DNA of 64,000 bases, taken from contig CAVRWA010000012.1 of NCBI GenBank assembly GCA_963724805.1, forward strand, positions 372,001-436,000, given 5' to 3'. A program made the translations under genes and the position numbers. Source of the DNA: CAVQZA01 sp963724805. Lineage in GTDB: Bacteria > Actinomycetota > Thermoleophilia > Gaiellales > Gaiellaceae. Position 1 is the first letter of the stretch; every line of letters starts with the position of its first letter. The notes beneath the pieces are model-generated. The model saw only the letters and a list, made by a program, of their open reading frames with translations. It had not been told where the DNA came from and did no database searches. Shown one piece after another: positions 23,780 through 30,753 of this stretch.

Positions 23780-24723
23780 GGCAGGTGCGGGACCGGCTTG
23801 CGGCTGGCGAGGACGGTGACGGCGTCGAGCGCGCCGAGATCGACGAAGGCCTGCACCTGGATCTGCTTGTAGAGATCGGTGTCACTCTGGCCGACGCTCG
23901 TGACGCGCCCGATCGGGATCCCCACCGGATAGGAGGACGGGAGCCGGCTACCGAGCTGCGACCCGGCGGTGACGACGGTGTCGCCGACCTGCACGACCTG
24001 GTCTTTCGGCACACGGTCGAGGATCAGCGAGCCTGTGCCCTGGCCGTGGCGAAGGATCCCGAAGGCGCCGCTGCCGAGGTCCTTCGCGGCGACCGCGAAG
24101 GAGGCGTCGGTGAGCAGCGTCACGAGCGAGGCGCGGGAGGCGCGCAGCGTCACCTGGCCCACGAGGCCGTCGTTCGTCACGATTGGGGCGCTGGCCGGAA
24201 CCCCGTTGGCCGCGCCGGCAGAGATCACGATCTGCTGCTCGAACTCGCTCGGCGGCTGAGCGATCACCCGCGCGTTTACCGGGTAGTAGTCGACCGGGAA
24301 GCGCGGGCTGTCGACGTAGCGGAGTGCGGCCCGCAGGTGTGCGTTCTCCTGCAGCGCGGTCTGGTTCTGGATCACCTGCTGGCGGAGCTGGTCGACCTCG
24401 GCGCGCAGCCTCCCGTTCTCGGACTTCGCGTCGACGAGACCCTTGCCGTAGTTGTACGCGTCACGGAACGGCCTCGCGACGCGCTCGGCCCCAGTCTCGA
24501 ACGGCCGCAACACGGTTGCCCCGGCGCTCTGGGCACCGTGGAGCACGCCGCCCTGCTCCTCGCGGAAGTAGACGGTGATCAGCGTCAGCGAGGCGAGCAC
24601 CAGCACGGCGACGACGAGGCGTCGCTTGAACGGGCCGTGGCCGCGGGAGGAGGGGTTCTGGGCGGTGGGGCGCTGAGCGGGCGATCCCAGCACCGCCACG
24701 CGTGCTGAGCGATTGCGAGGCAC
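23776..24723 (-). CDS. mreC: Rod shape-determining protein MreC
   Basis: 315 residues: basic cytosolic N-terminus, a single membrane helix (LVVAVLVLASLTLITVYF), a coiled coil (ENGRLRAEVDQLRQQVIQNQ) and two beta-barrel halves with the family motifs VIAQPPSEFEQQIVISAGA and GIPIGRVTSVGQSDTDLYKQ. MreC scaffolds PBP2 outside the membrane. Second gene of the operon, 39 nt after mreB. Confidence 0.95.
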   Translation of the reverse strand: MPRNRSARVAVLGSPAQRPTAQNPSSRGHGPFKRRLVVAVLVLASLTLITVYFREEQGGVLHGAQSAGATVLRPFETGAERVARPFRDAYNYGKGLVDAKSENGRLRAEVDQLRQQVIQNQTALQENAHLRAALRYVDSPRFPVDYYPVNARVIAQPPSEFEQQIVISAGAANGVPASAPIVTNDGLVGQVTLRASRASLVTLLTDASFAVAAKDLGSGAFGILRHGQGTGSLILDRVPKDQVVQVGDTVVTAGSQLGSRLPSSYPVGIPIGRVTSVGQSDTDLYKQIQVQAFVDLGALDAVTVLASRKPVPHLP

Positions 24724-24762
24724 GGACGCCCAAGGGTACCGCGAGACCCGGCGGGGTGTCGG

Positions 24763-25815
24763 TTAGTAGCGGTGGCGGCCGTTGCGGCTGCGGGCCTTGT
24801 TCGAGCGGTGGATCGCCTCGAACTCCTCCAGGCTGCGCCCCGAGCCGACCGCGACGCAGGTCAGCGGCGACTCGGCGAGGTGAACCGGCATCTGGGTCTC
24901 GTGGCGCAGGCGCTCGTCGAGCCCGGTGAGCAGCGCGCCGCCGCCGGCGAGCACGATCCCGCGGTCCATGATGTCGGCGGCGAGCTCGGGCGGCGTCTTG
25001 TCGAGCGTGGACTTGATCGCGTCGATGATCTGGATCACCGGGTCGTCGAGTGCGCGCCGAACCTCCTCGGACGAGAGGATCACGGTCTTGGGCAGGCCCG
25101 TGAGCATGTCGCGGCCGCGCACCTCGGCCTGCACCTCCTCGCGCATGTCGTACGCGGAGCCGACCTCGAGCTTGATCTCCTCCGCGGTCTGCTGGCCGAC
25201 GAGGAGCTTGTACTCGCGCTTGATGTGGTTGACGATCGCCTCGTCCATCTCGTCGCCGCCGACGCGGAGCGACTGCGAGACCACGATCCCGCCGAGCGAG
25301 ATCACGGCGACCTCGGTGGTGCCGCCGCCGATGTCGACGATCATGTTTCCGGTCGGCTCGGCCACCGGCAGCCCGGCGCCGATCGCTGCCGCCATCGGCT
25401 CCTCGATCAGGTAGGCCTGGCGTGCGCCGGCGGAGAGGGTCGCCTCCTCGACCGCGCGCTTCTCGACTCCCGTGACGCCGCTCGGCACGCAGACGACGAC
25501 GCGCGGGTGCGCGAAGCGATGCTGGTGCACCTTCTGGATGAAGTGACGCAGCATCTGCTCGGTGACGTCGAAGTCGGCGATCACTCCGTCCTTGAGTGGG
25601 CGGATCGCGGAGATCGTTCCCGGGGTGCGGCCGAGCATCCGCTTCGCCTCGACGCCGACCGCGTGCACCTCGCCGGTGCGCTGGTCGATCGCGACGACGG
25701 AGGGCTCGGAGAGCACGATCCCGCGCCCGCGCACGTAGACGAGCGTGTTCGCGGTGCCGAGGTCGACGGCCATGTCGCGGCCGCCGAAGCCGGTCATGGA
25801 GGTAAAGAGACCCAT
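24763..25815 (-). CDS. mreB: Actin-like shape protein MreB
   Basis: 350 residues with actin-fold phosphate loops (DLGTANTLVYVRGRG, DIGGGTTEVAVISLGG), the connecting AIRPLKDGVIADFDVTE and the adenosine motif GIVLAGGGALL. MreB filaments orient side-wall synthesis, implying a rod-shaped or elongating cell. Starts at ATG 25815; a TACACT -10 lies 11 nt upstream. First gene of mreBCD-mrdA-rodA. Confidence 0.98.
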   Translation of the reverse strand: MGLFTSMTGFGGRDMAVDLGTANTLVYVRGRGIVLSEPSVVAIDQRTGEVHAVGVEAKRMLGRTPGTISAIRPLKDGVIADFDVTEQMLRHFIQKVHQHRFAHPRVVVCVPSGVTGVEKRAVEEATLSAGARQAYLIEEPMAAAIGAGLPVAEPTGNMIVDIGGGTTEVAVISLGGIVVSQSLRVGGDEMDEAIVNHIKREYKLLVGQQTAEEIKLEVGSAYDMREEVQAEVRGRDMLTGLPKTVILSSEEVRRALDDPVIQIIDAIKSTLDKTPPELAADIMDRGIVLAGGGALLTGLDERLRHETQMPVHLAESPLTCVAVGSGRSLEEFEAIHRSNKARSRNGRHRY

Positions 25816-25826
25816 GGCGCCGACCG

Positions 25827-25832
25827 AGTGTA
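25827..25832 (-). promoter_or_regulatory. Putative mreB -10 element (TACACT)
   Basis: TACACT on the minus strand ends 11 nt before the mreB ATG. The inverted end of the RAYT element begins only 10 bp further upstream, so any -35 lies in the element; no TTGACA-like hexamer is visible there. Confidence 0.4.
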
Positions 25833-25841
25833 GCTTCCCCC

Positions 25842-26525
25842 GGGGTCAGGCACCCGGACCTGTCACGAAAGACGAGATGAAGCGTTGCAAGTCACGCGCA
25901 ACTCGTCGGTCGAGATCAGTCTCCCCGTACGCTCGATCAATGGCGAGGCCTCCACGCGTCGCACCCCCGGGCGGCGTCTTTCACATCACCTCACGCGGAA
26001 ACCGCCGACAGGAGATCTTCCTGGACGACCGCGATCGGCGGCGGTTCCTCGAAATGCTCGGCGACGCCGTCTCGCGCCACGCCTGGCGGTGCCACGCCTA
26101 TTGCCTGATGCCGAACCACTTCCACCTGATGATCGAGACGCCCGCCGCCGACATCTCAGCGGGAATGCACAGGCTCAACAGTGGCTACGCCCAATGGTTC
26201 AACCGCAAGTACGAGTTTGACGGACATCTCTTTCAGAGCCGATTTCACTCCGTCTTGCTCGAGAGCACCTGGCACCTCCTGGAGCTCTCGCGATACATCG
26301 TCCTCAACCCGGTAAGGGCGCGCCTCTGTCGCCAGCCGGCTGAATGGCGTTGGAGCAGTTACCGAGCGTGCATGGCGCTCGCTCCGAGCCCTGAGTTTCT
26401 GACTGTCGATTGGCTGCTCGAACAGTTCGGCGCCGATTCCCAGAGCGCCAGGATGGCGTTCCGGCGTTTCGTCGGCGAAGCGCTGACAGCTTGACCAAAT
26501 CGGACCGGTCCGGGTGCCTGACCCC
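25842..26525. mobile_element. RAYT/IS200-like element with 23-bp inverted ends
   Basis: The ends 25842-25864 (GGGGTCAGGCACCCGGACCT plus GTC) and 26503-26525 are inverted copies differing at one position of 23. Each end can form its own small hairpin (GGGT/ACCC). They enclose one transposase gene on the plus strand, opposite to the flanking operons. The size (684 bp) and hairpin ends fit the REP-associated tyrosine transposase class. Confidence 0.8.
25940..26494 (+). CDS. REP-associated tyrosine transposase (Y1_Tnp, RAYT)
   Basis: 184 residues from ATG 25940 (MARPPRVAPPGGVFHITSRG). HUH single-strand nuclease fold: the metal-binding HFH in LMPNHFHLMIE (near residue 60) and the nucleophilic Tyr in LELSRYIVLNPVRA (near 115). 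C-terminal WRWSSYRACM is typical of the group. All catalytic residues look intact. It nicks single-stranded DNA at hairpin ends such as those flanking it. The frame is open further upstream to 25745 but that part runs antisense through mreB and its leader. Confidence 0.9.
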   Translation: MARPPRVAPPGGVFHITSRGNRRQEIFLDDRDRRRFLEMLGDAVSRHAWRCHAYCLMPNHFHLMIETPAADISAGMHRLNSGYAQWFNRKYEFDGHLFQSRFHSVLLESTWHLLELSRYIVLNPVRARLCRQPAEWRWSSYRACMALAPSPEFLTVDWLLEQFGADSQSARMAFRRFVGEALTA

Positions 26526-26551
26526 AGGACGGCGTCAGCGTGGCCACGGCT

Positions 26552-27136
26552 CTAGCCGAATCCGTACACGCCCGGGAAGCGCTCCGCGAGCAGGCGCACG
26601 AGCCGGGCTCCGGGGAGACCCACGACGTTGAGGTAGTCGCCGGCGACAGCCGTCACGAGGCTCGCGCCGAGGCCCTGGATCGCGTACGCGCCCGCCCGCC
26701 CCTCCCACTCGCCCGCCGCGACGTACGCGGCCACGTCCTCCGCGCCCAGCCTGCGAAACGTCACCCGCGTCGAGTCGTGCTCGACGACCTCCCACTCCTC
26801 GGTCAGCAGGCAGAGGCCCGACACGACGACATGAGTCCGCCCGCCGAGGGCGGTGAGCACCGCCGCTGCCTCGACCGCGTCTGCAGGCTTGCCATGGATG
26901 CGCCCTCCGAGGACGACCGCAGTGTCGACGGCGAGCACCGGGCGGCCCTTCGAGTCGCCCGCCACCGAGCGCGCCTTCTCCAGCGCATGCGTCCGGACGA
27001 GCCGGATCGCGTCGGCGTCGGGCGGGTCGACCTCCTCGTAGCGGGGCGCGGCGACGTCGAACGGGATCCGCAGCTGCTCGAGGATCGCGCGACGCTGCGG
27101 CGAGGTCGAGGCGAGCAGGAGCCGCGGCGCGCTCAT
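26552..27136 (-). CDS. maf: Maf-like nucleotide pyrophosphatase
   Basis: 194 residues. Hydrolyses non-canonical or modified nucleoside triphosphates (dTTP/UTP or m7GTP subfamilies). Motifs: LLLASTSPQRRAIL, ALEKARSVAG, LAVDTAVVLGGRIHGKP (the family's DT motif) and YAIQGLGASLV. Start ATG 27136 overlaps the preceding methyltransferase stop as ATGA. The right inverted end of the RAYT element lies 27 nt past its stop. Confidence 0.93.
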   Translation of the reverse strand: MSAPRLLLASTSPQRRAILEQLRIPFDVAAPRYEEVDPPDADAIRLVRTHALEKARSVAGDSKGRPVLAVDTAVVLGGRIHGKPADAVEAAAVLTALGGRTHVVVSGLCLLTEEWEVVEHDSTRVTFRRLGAEDVAAYVAAGEWEGRAGAYAIQGLGASLVTAVAGDYLNVVGLPGARLVRLLAERFPGVYGFG

Positions 27137-27897
27137 CCGGCCTTGCGCGCCCGCCAGATCTCCTCCGCGGGCCAGCGCCGGCCCCAGTCGGGCGTCGGGA
27201 GCGCCGGGTAGCGATGCGGCTCCGCATCCTCGGGCGCCTGGATCTCGATCAGGCCCTCGACCTCGAGCCCGTTCGCACGAAGGAGCCGGATCATCTCGCC
27301 GAAGGGGAGGTGGAACTCGATCCCGTCCTCGTCGGGCCATTCGAAGCGGTGCATGCCGAAGTAGTCGCGCAGCAGCTCCCGCCCGGGGGCCACCTCCTCC
27401 TCCTGGGCGCAGAGCATGTAGATGGTGCCGTTCACGAGGAAGACGAGCTCGCCGCCGGGCCGCAGCAGCCGCGCGGCCTCCGGGATCCAGCGGTACGGGT
27501 CGCACCAGATCGAGGCGCCGTACTCGGAGACGGCGAGGTCGAAGCTCGCGTCGGGGAGCGGCACGTCCTCGGCGCTCGCCTCGATCAGCGGGAACTCGAG
27601 CCCGAACTGCTTCTGCATCGCGCGGGCGGTCTCGAGCTGGGCCGGCGTGATGTCCACCCCGACCGGCCTGGCGCCCAGCCGCGCGAGGATCCCGGAGACG
27701 TACGCGGTGCCGCAGCCCAGTTCGACCACGTCCTTCCCGGCCACGTTTGGGAGCGCTCCGAGCTCCGAGTCGGGAACGTGCCAGACGCCCCACTCGACTT
27801 CCTCGCACGCCCACTGGCGCGGGGCGCTCTCTGCGTACTCGGGCGCCCACCCGCTCCAGGCCTCGCGGTTGTGCCGGGCGTGGTCGGAGAGGCTCAC
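27133..27897 (-). CDS. Class I SAM-dependent methyltransferase (paralogue 1)
   Basis: 254 residues. Methyltransferase_11-like core with motif I VVELGCGTAYVSGILARLG, motif II region PVGVDITPAQLE and motif III FDLAVSEYGASIWCDP. Substrate unknown. About the same architecture as the upstream gene, including the shared pattern EWGVWHVPDSEL before motif I and the W(R/K)ARK ending, showing a tandem duplication. GTG start overlaps the upstream stop as GTGA. Confidence 0.85.
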   Translation of the reverse strand: MSLSDHARHNREAWSGWAPEYAESAPRQWACEEVEWGVWHVPDSELGALPNVAGKDVVELGCGTAYVSGILARLGARPVGVDITPAQLETARAMQKQFGLEFPLIEASAEDVPLPDASFDLAVSEYGASIWCDPYRWIPEAARLLRPGGELVFLVNGTIYMLCAQEEEVAPGRELLRDYFGMHRFEWPDEDGIEFHLPFGEMIRLLRANGLEVEGLIEIQAPEDAEPHRYPALPTPDWGRRWPAEEIWRARKAG

Positions 27898-28622
27898 GGC
27901 TTCCGCGCCTTCCAGATCTGCTCCAGCGGCCAGCGGCGCGCCCAGCCGAGGTCGTACCCGTACGTCGTCGTCGCATCCTCGGGCGGCTGCGGCTCGATCA
28001 GGTCATCGAGGACGAGCCCGTGGCGGCGGAAGAGGCGGATCCATTCGCCCACCGGGAGCTGGAAGGTGACCGCGTCGTCGTCCTCGCGGCGGTGCAGGCC
28101 GAAGTAGTCGGATTGAAGCGAGGGGACGACCCCGTCGACCTCGTCCCAGCAGATCCAGGCGAGCGAGCTCGTGAGGCTGAACGCGAAGAGGCCGCCGTTG
28201 CGGAGGACCCGCGCGACCTCGGGCACGACGAGACGCGGATCCGCGAAGGTCATCGCGCCGTGGTCGCAGAAGACGAGATCGAAGCTCTCGTCCGAGAACG
28301 GCAGCGACTCGGCACTCCCGTGCACGAGCGGGAAGTCGGCGCCGGCCGCGCGCGCGTGCTCGAGCTGTCGCTCGGAGTTGTCGAAGCCGACGCAGCGCGC
28401 GCCCTGCGCCGCGAGCAGGATCGACCACTGCGCGGCGCCGCAGCCGAGCTCGAGCACGTCCTTCCCCTCCACGGCGCCGAGCACCTGCAGCTCGCTCTCC
28501 GGCAGCTGCCAGATCCCCCAGCGGGGCTCCGGGCGGCCGATGTGCTCGCGGTGCGTCTCCTGGTACTCGTCCGCCCGCTGATCCCAGAAGGCGCGGTTCC
28601 GCTCTGCGTCAGACGAGCTCAT
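27894..28622 (-). CDS. Class I SAM-dependent methyltransferase (paralogue 2)
   Basis: 242 residues from ATG 28622, which lies inside the last codons of ndk (14 nt overlap). Motif I VLELGCGAAQWSILLAAQG, CVGFDNSERQLEHA, and FDLVFCDHGAMTFADP. RWGIWQLPESEL precedes motif I and WKARKP ends it, paralleling the downstream copy. Substrate unknown; placement between ndk and maf gives no firm clue. Confidence 0.85.
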   Translation of the reverse strand: MSSSDAERNRAFWDQRADEYQETHREHIGRPEPRWGIWQLPESELQVLGAVEGKDVLELGCGAAQWSILLAAQGARCVGFDNSERQLEHARAAGADFPLVHGSAESLPFSDESFDLVFCDHGAMTFADPRLVVPEVARVLRNGGLFAFSLTSSLAWICWDEVDGVVPSLQSDYFGLHRREDDDAVTFQLPVGEWIRLFRRHGLVLDDLIEPQPPEDATTTYGYDLGWARRWPLEQIWKARKP

Positions 28623-29028
28623 CGTCCGCGAACCAGAGCGCGATCTCGCGGGCGGCGGACTCGGGGGAGTCGGAGCCGTGGACGAGATTGTCCGGCATCG
28701 CAAGCGCGAGGTCGCCTCGGATCGTCCCCGGCCCCGCCTGCGCGGGGTTGGTGGCGCCCATCGTCTGGCGGACGGTCGCGATCGCGCCCTCGCCCTCCAC
28801 GACCAGCGCGAGAGTCGGCGCCGAGGTGATGAACGCGATCAGCTCGCCGAAGAACGGCTTCTCGACGTGCTCGGCGTAGTGCTGCTCGGCGAGGGCCTGG
28901 TCTACCCGGAGAAGCTTGGCGGCACGCAGCACGAGCCCGCGGCGCTCCAGGCGCATCACGATCTCGCCGGCCAGGCCGCGCTCGACCGCGTCGGGCTTTG
29001 CGAGGACAAGGGTTCTCTCGACGGCCAT
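28609..29028 (-). CDS. ndk: Nucleoside diphosphate kinase
   Basis: 139 residues. Transfers the gamma phosphate from ATP to other NDPs via a phospho-His. Family signatures TLVLAKPDAVERGLAGEI, MGATNPAQAGPGTIRGD and NLVHGSDSPESA, whose His is the phosphorylated residue. Full length. Confidence 0.97.
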   Translation of the reverse strand: MAVERTLVLAKPDAVERGLAGEIVMRLERRGLVLRAAKLLRVDQALAEQHYAEHVEKPFFGELIAFITSAPTLALVVEGEGAIATVRQTMGATNPAQAGPGTIRGDLALAMPDNLVHGSDSPESAAREIALWFADDELV

Positions 29029-29041
29029 GGCCGCGGAGAGT

Positions 29042-29578
29042 CTATTCGGTGCCGCGTTGCGCGCGGCGTGGAGCCCTTAGCGCCGTAGGCCCGGACTCGA
29101 ACGACGGCAGCGGCGCCGGCGCCGCCACCGGCGTCTCGCAGTACGGACAGATCTGCCAGAGCGCCTCGAGCGGCGCCTTGCACGAGACGCACGACTGCTT
29201 CAGCTTCGTCGTGCAGACCGGGCACACGAGGTAGGTCGCGTCGACCTCCGCGCGGCAGACCGGGCAGAAGAGGTCGCGCCGGGCGAGCCGCTGCTCCATC
29301 GCCCTGATCTCGAGCTGGCGCTCGCGCGCGTCCTCGAGGTACTCCGGCGGCCGGAAGAGCATGTAGATGAAGGCCCCGAAGAACGGCGGGATCAGCCCGA
29401 GGATCACGGCCATCCCGACGAGCCACGGATCCTCGATGCGGCGGCGGGCGTCCTTGTACACCCAGTAGCCGACCGCGATCCAGAAGACGAAGAGGAAGAA
29501 GAACGCGAGGTTGCGGACGACGAGCCACGTCCCCGAGTTGAAGAAGTCGTGGATTCCTCCGAAGGTGCTAGCGGCCAT
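29042..29578 (-). CDS. Membrane protein with double zinc ribbon
   Basis: 178 residues: two membrane helices (LAFFFLFVFWIAVGYWVY; GMAVILGLIPPFFGAFIYML) followed by four CxxC knuckles (CPVC, CPVC, CVSC, CPYC) forming two zinc ribbons, and a basic tail. Function unknown; such proteins are common in this lineage. 13 nt before ndk. Confidence 0.8.
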   Translation of the reverse strand: MAASTFGGIHDFFNSGTWLVVRNLAFFFLFVFWIAVGYWVYKDARRRIEDPWLVGMAVILGLIPPFFGAFIYMLFRPPEYLEDARERQLEIRAMEQRLARRDLFCPVCRAEVDATYLVCPVCTTKLKQSCVSCKAPLEALWQICPYCETPVAAPAPLPSFESGPTALRAPRRAQRGTE

Positions 29579-29590
29579 CCGTCCCCCAGC

Positions 29591-29704
29591 TCACAGAAGC
29601 AGTTTGCCGATCAAATAGCCGACTGCAAAGGCGAGCCCGACAAACGCCGCCAGAAGGAAGGCGGCGAACGCGAACACGCTCAGCTTGTCGCCGAACTGAG
29701 CCAT
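29591..29704 (-). CDS. Tiny single-span membrane protein, 37 aa
   Basis: MAQFGDKLSVFAFAAFLLAA continuing with a hydrophobic helix to GYLIGKLLL. The ATG lies inside the 3' end of folC (25 nt overlap), and the stop is 12 nt before the next gene, so it is embedded in the operon. No homology call; the membrane helix and tight packing are the evidence. Confidence 0.65.
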   Translation of the reverse strand: MAQFGDKLSVFAFAAFLLAAFVGLAFAVGYLIGKLLL

Positions 29705-30753
29705 GGTAGGCCGCCGGGCCGGACGGCGGCGAGATCCGCGAGGAGGTAGAGCGAGCCGGTGACGAGCACGGGCTCGCCCAGCTCGTGTGCATGCGTGAGC
29801 GCTTCGACCGGGTCGGGCACGCACTCGACCTCGGCGAAGTGCCGCGAGGCGGCGACTGCGAGGGCGTCGGCAGGCAGCGCGCGAGGGCTCGACGAGCGCG
29901 TCGCAACGAGGCGGGTGGAGCGGGAGGCGAGAGCCGCGAGCATCGCATCGACGTCCTTATCGGCAAGGACCGAGCAGACGATGACAGCAACTTGCTCGAT
30001 CCGCTCGACGAGCCACGCGACGCCCGCCGGATTGTGGGCGCCGTCGCGGATCTCGCCGTTCAGCCGCTCGAGCCTGCCGGGCGGCGCCGCGGCCACGAGC
30101 TCGACCGTGCGACCGAGAAACGCCTCGGCCGCCTCGCGTGCACCGCCGGCCACGACCCGGTGGTCGGGGACGAGGTAGGCCCACTCGGGCTCGCCGAGCA
30201 CGACGGTCGCGCCGGGGCCCGCGACGGCGAGCTTCTCTCGCGCGATCGCCTCGCGCGTCCCGCCGAGCACCTCGGTGTGCTCGAGCGAGACGTTCGTGAG
30301 CACCACCACGAGGGCGTCGAGCACGTTCGTCGCGTCGAGGCGGCCGCCGAGCCCCGCCTCGACCACGGCGACGTCCACCTCCGCGTCCGCAAAGGCCTGC
30401 AGCGCGGCGGCGGTCAGGGTCTCGAACTGGGTCGCGCCGAGCCGTTCGCAGACCTCACGCACGCGCGCGACGGCGGCCTCGAAGTCGGCCTCCTTCCCGT
30501 CGAGCTGGACCCGCTCGCCCCAGCCCGAGACGTGCGGCGAGGTGAACGAGCCCACGCGGAGCCCCTGGGCCCGGAGCGTGGCGTCGACCGTTCGTGTCAG
30601 CGTCGACTTGCCGTTCGTGCCGACGACGTGGATCGCCGGATAGCGGCGCTGCGGCTCGCCGAGCTCGGCGAGCACCGCCCGGATCCGCTCGAGCCCGAAG
30701 CCGTCCTCGGGCCAGGGCGAGAGCCCGGCGACCCAGTCAGTCGCCGAGGGCAT
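29680..30753 (-). CDS. folC: Folylpolyglutamate synthase/dihydrofolate synthase
   Basis: 357 residues. P-loop HVVGTNGKSTLTRTVDATL, then GSFTSPHVSGWGERVQLDG, VVEAGLGGRLDATNV and DGAHNPAG all match FolC, which adds glutamate to dihydropteroate/folates. It is about 60-80 residues shorter than most FolC proteins; the shortage lies between the central domain (EPEWAYLVPDH) and GRLERLNGEIRDGAHNP, where the usual fQxxN adenine-contacting stretch is not seen. Overlaps valS by 17 nt. Confidence 0.93.
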   Translation of the reverse strand: MPSATDWVAGLSPWPEDGFGLERIRAVLAELGEPQRRYPAIHVVGTNGKSTLTRTVDATLRAQGLRVGSFTSPHVSGWGERVQLDGKEADFEAAVARVREVCERLGATQFETLTAAALQAFADAEVDVAVVEAGLGGRLDATNVLDALVVVLTNVSLEHTEVLGGTREAIAREKLAVAGPGATVVLGEPEWAYLVPDHRVVAGGAREAAEAFLGRTVELVAAAPPGRLERLNGEIRDGAHNPAGVAWLVERIEQVAVIVCSVLADKDVDAMLAALASRSTRLVATRSSSPRALPADALAVAASRHFAEVECVPDPVEALTHAHELGEPVLVTGSLYLLADLAAVRPGGLPWLSSATS

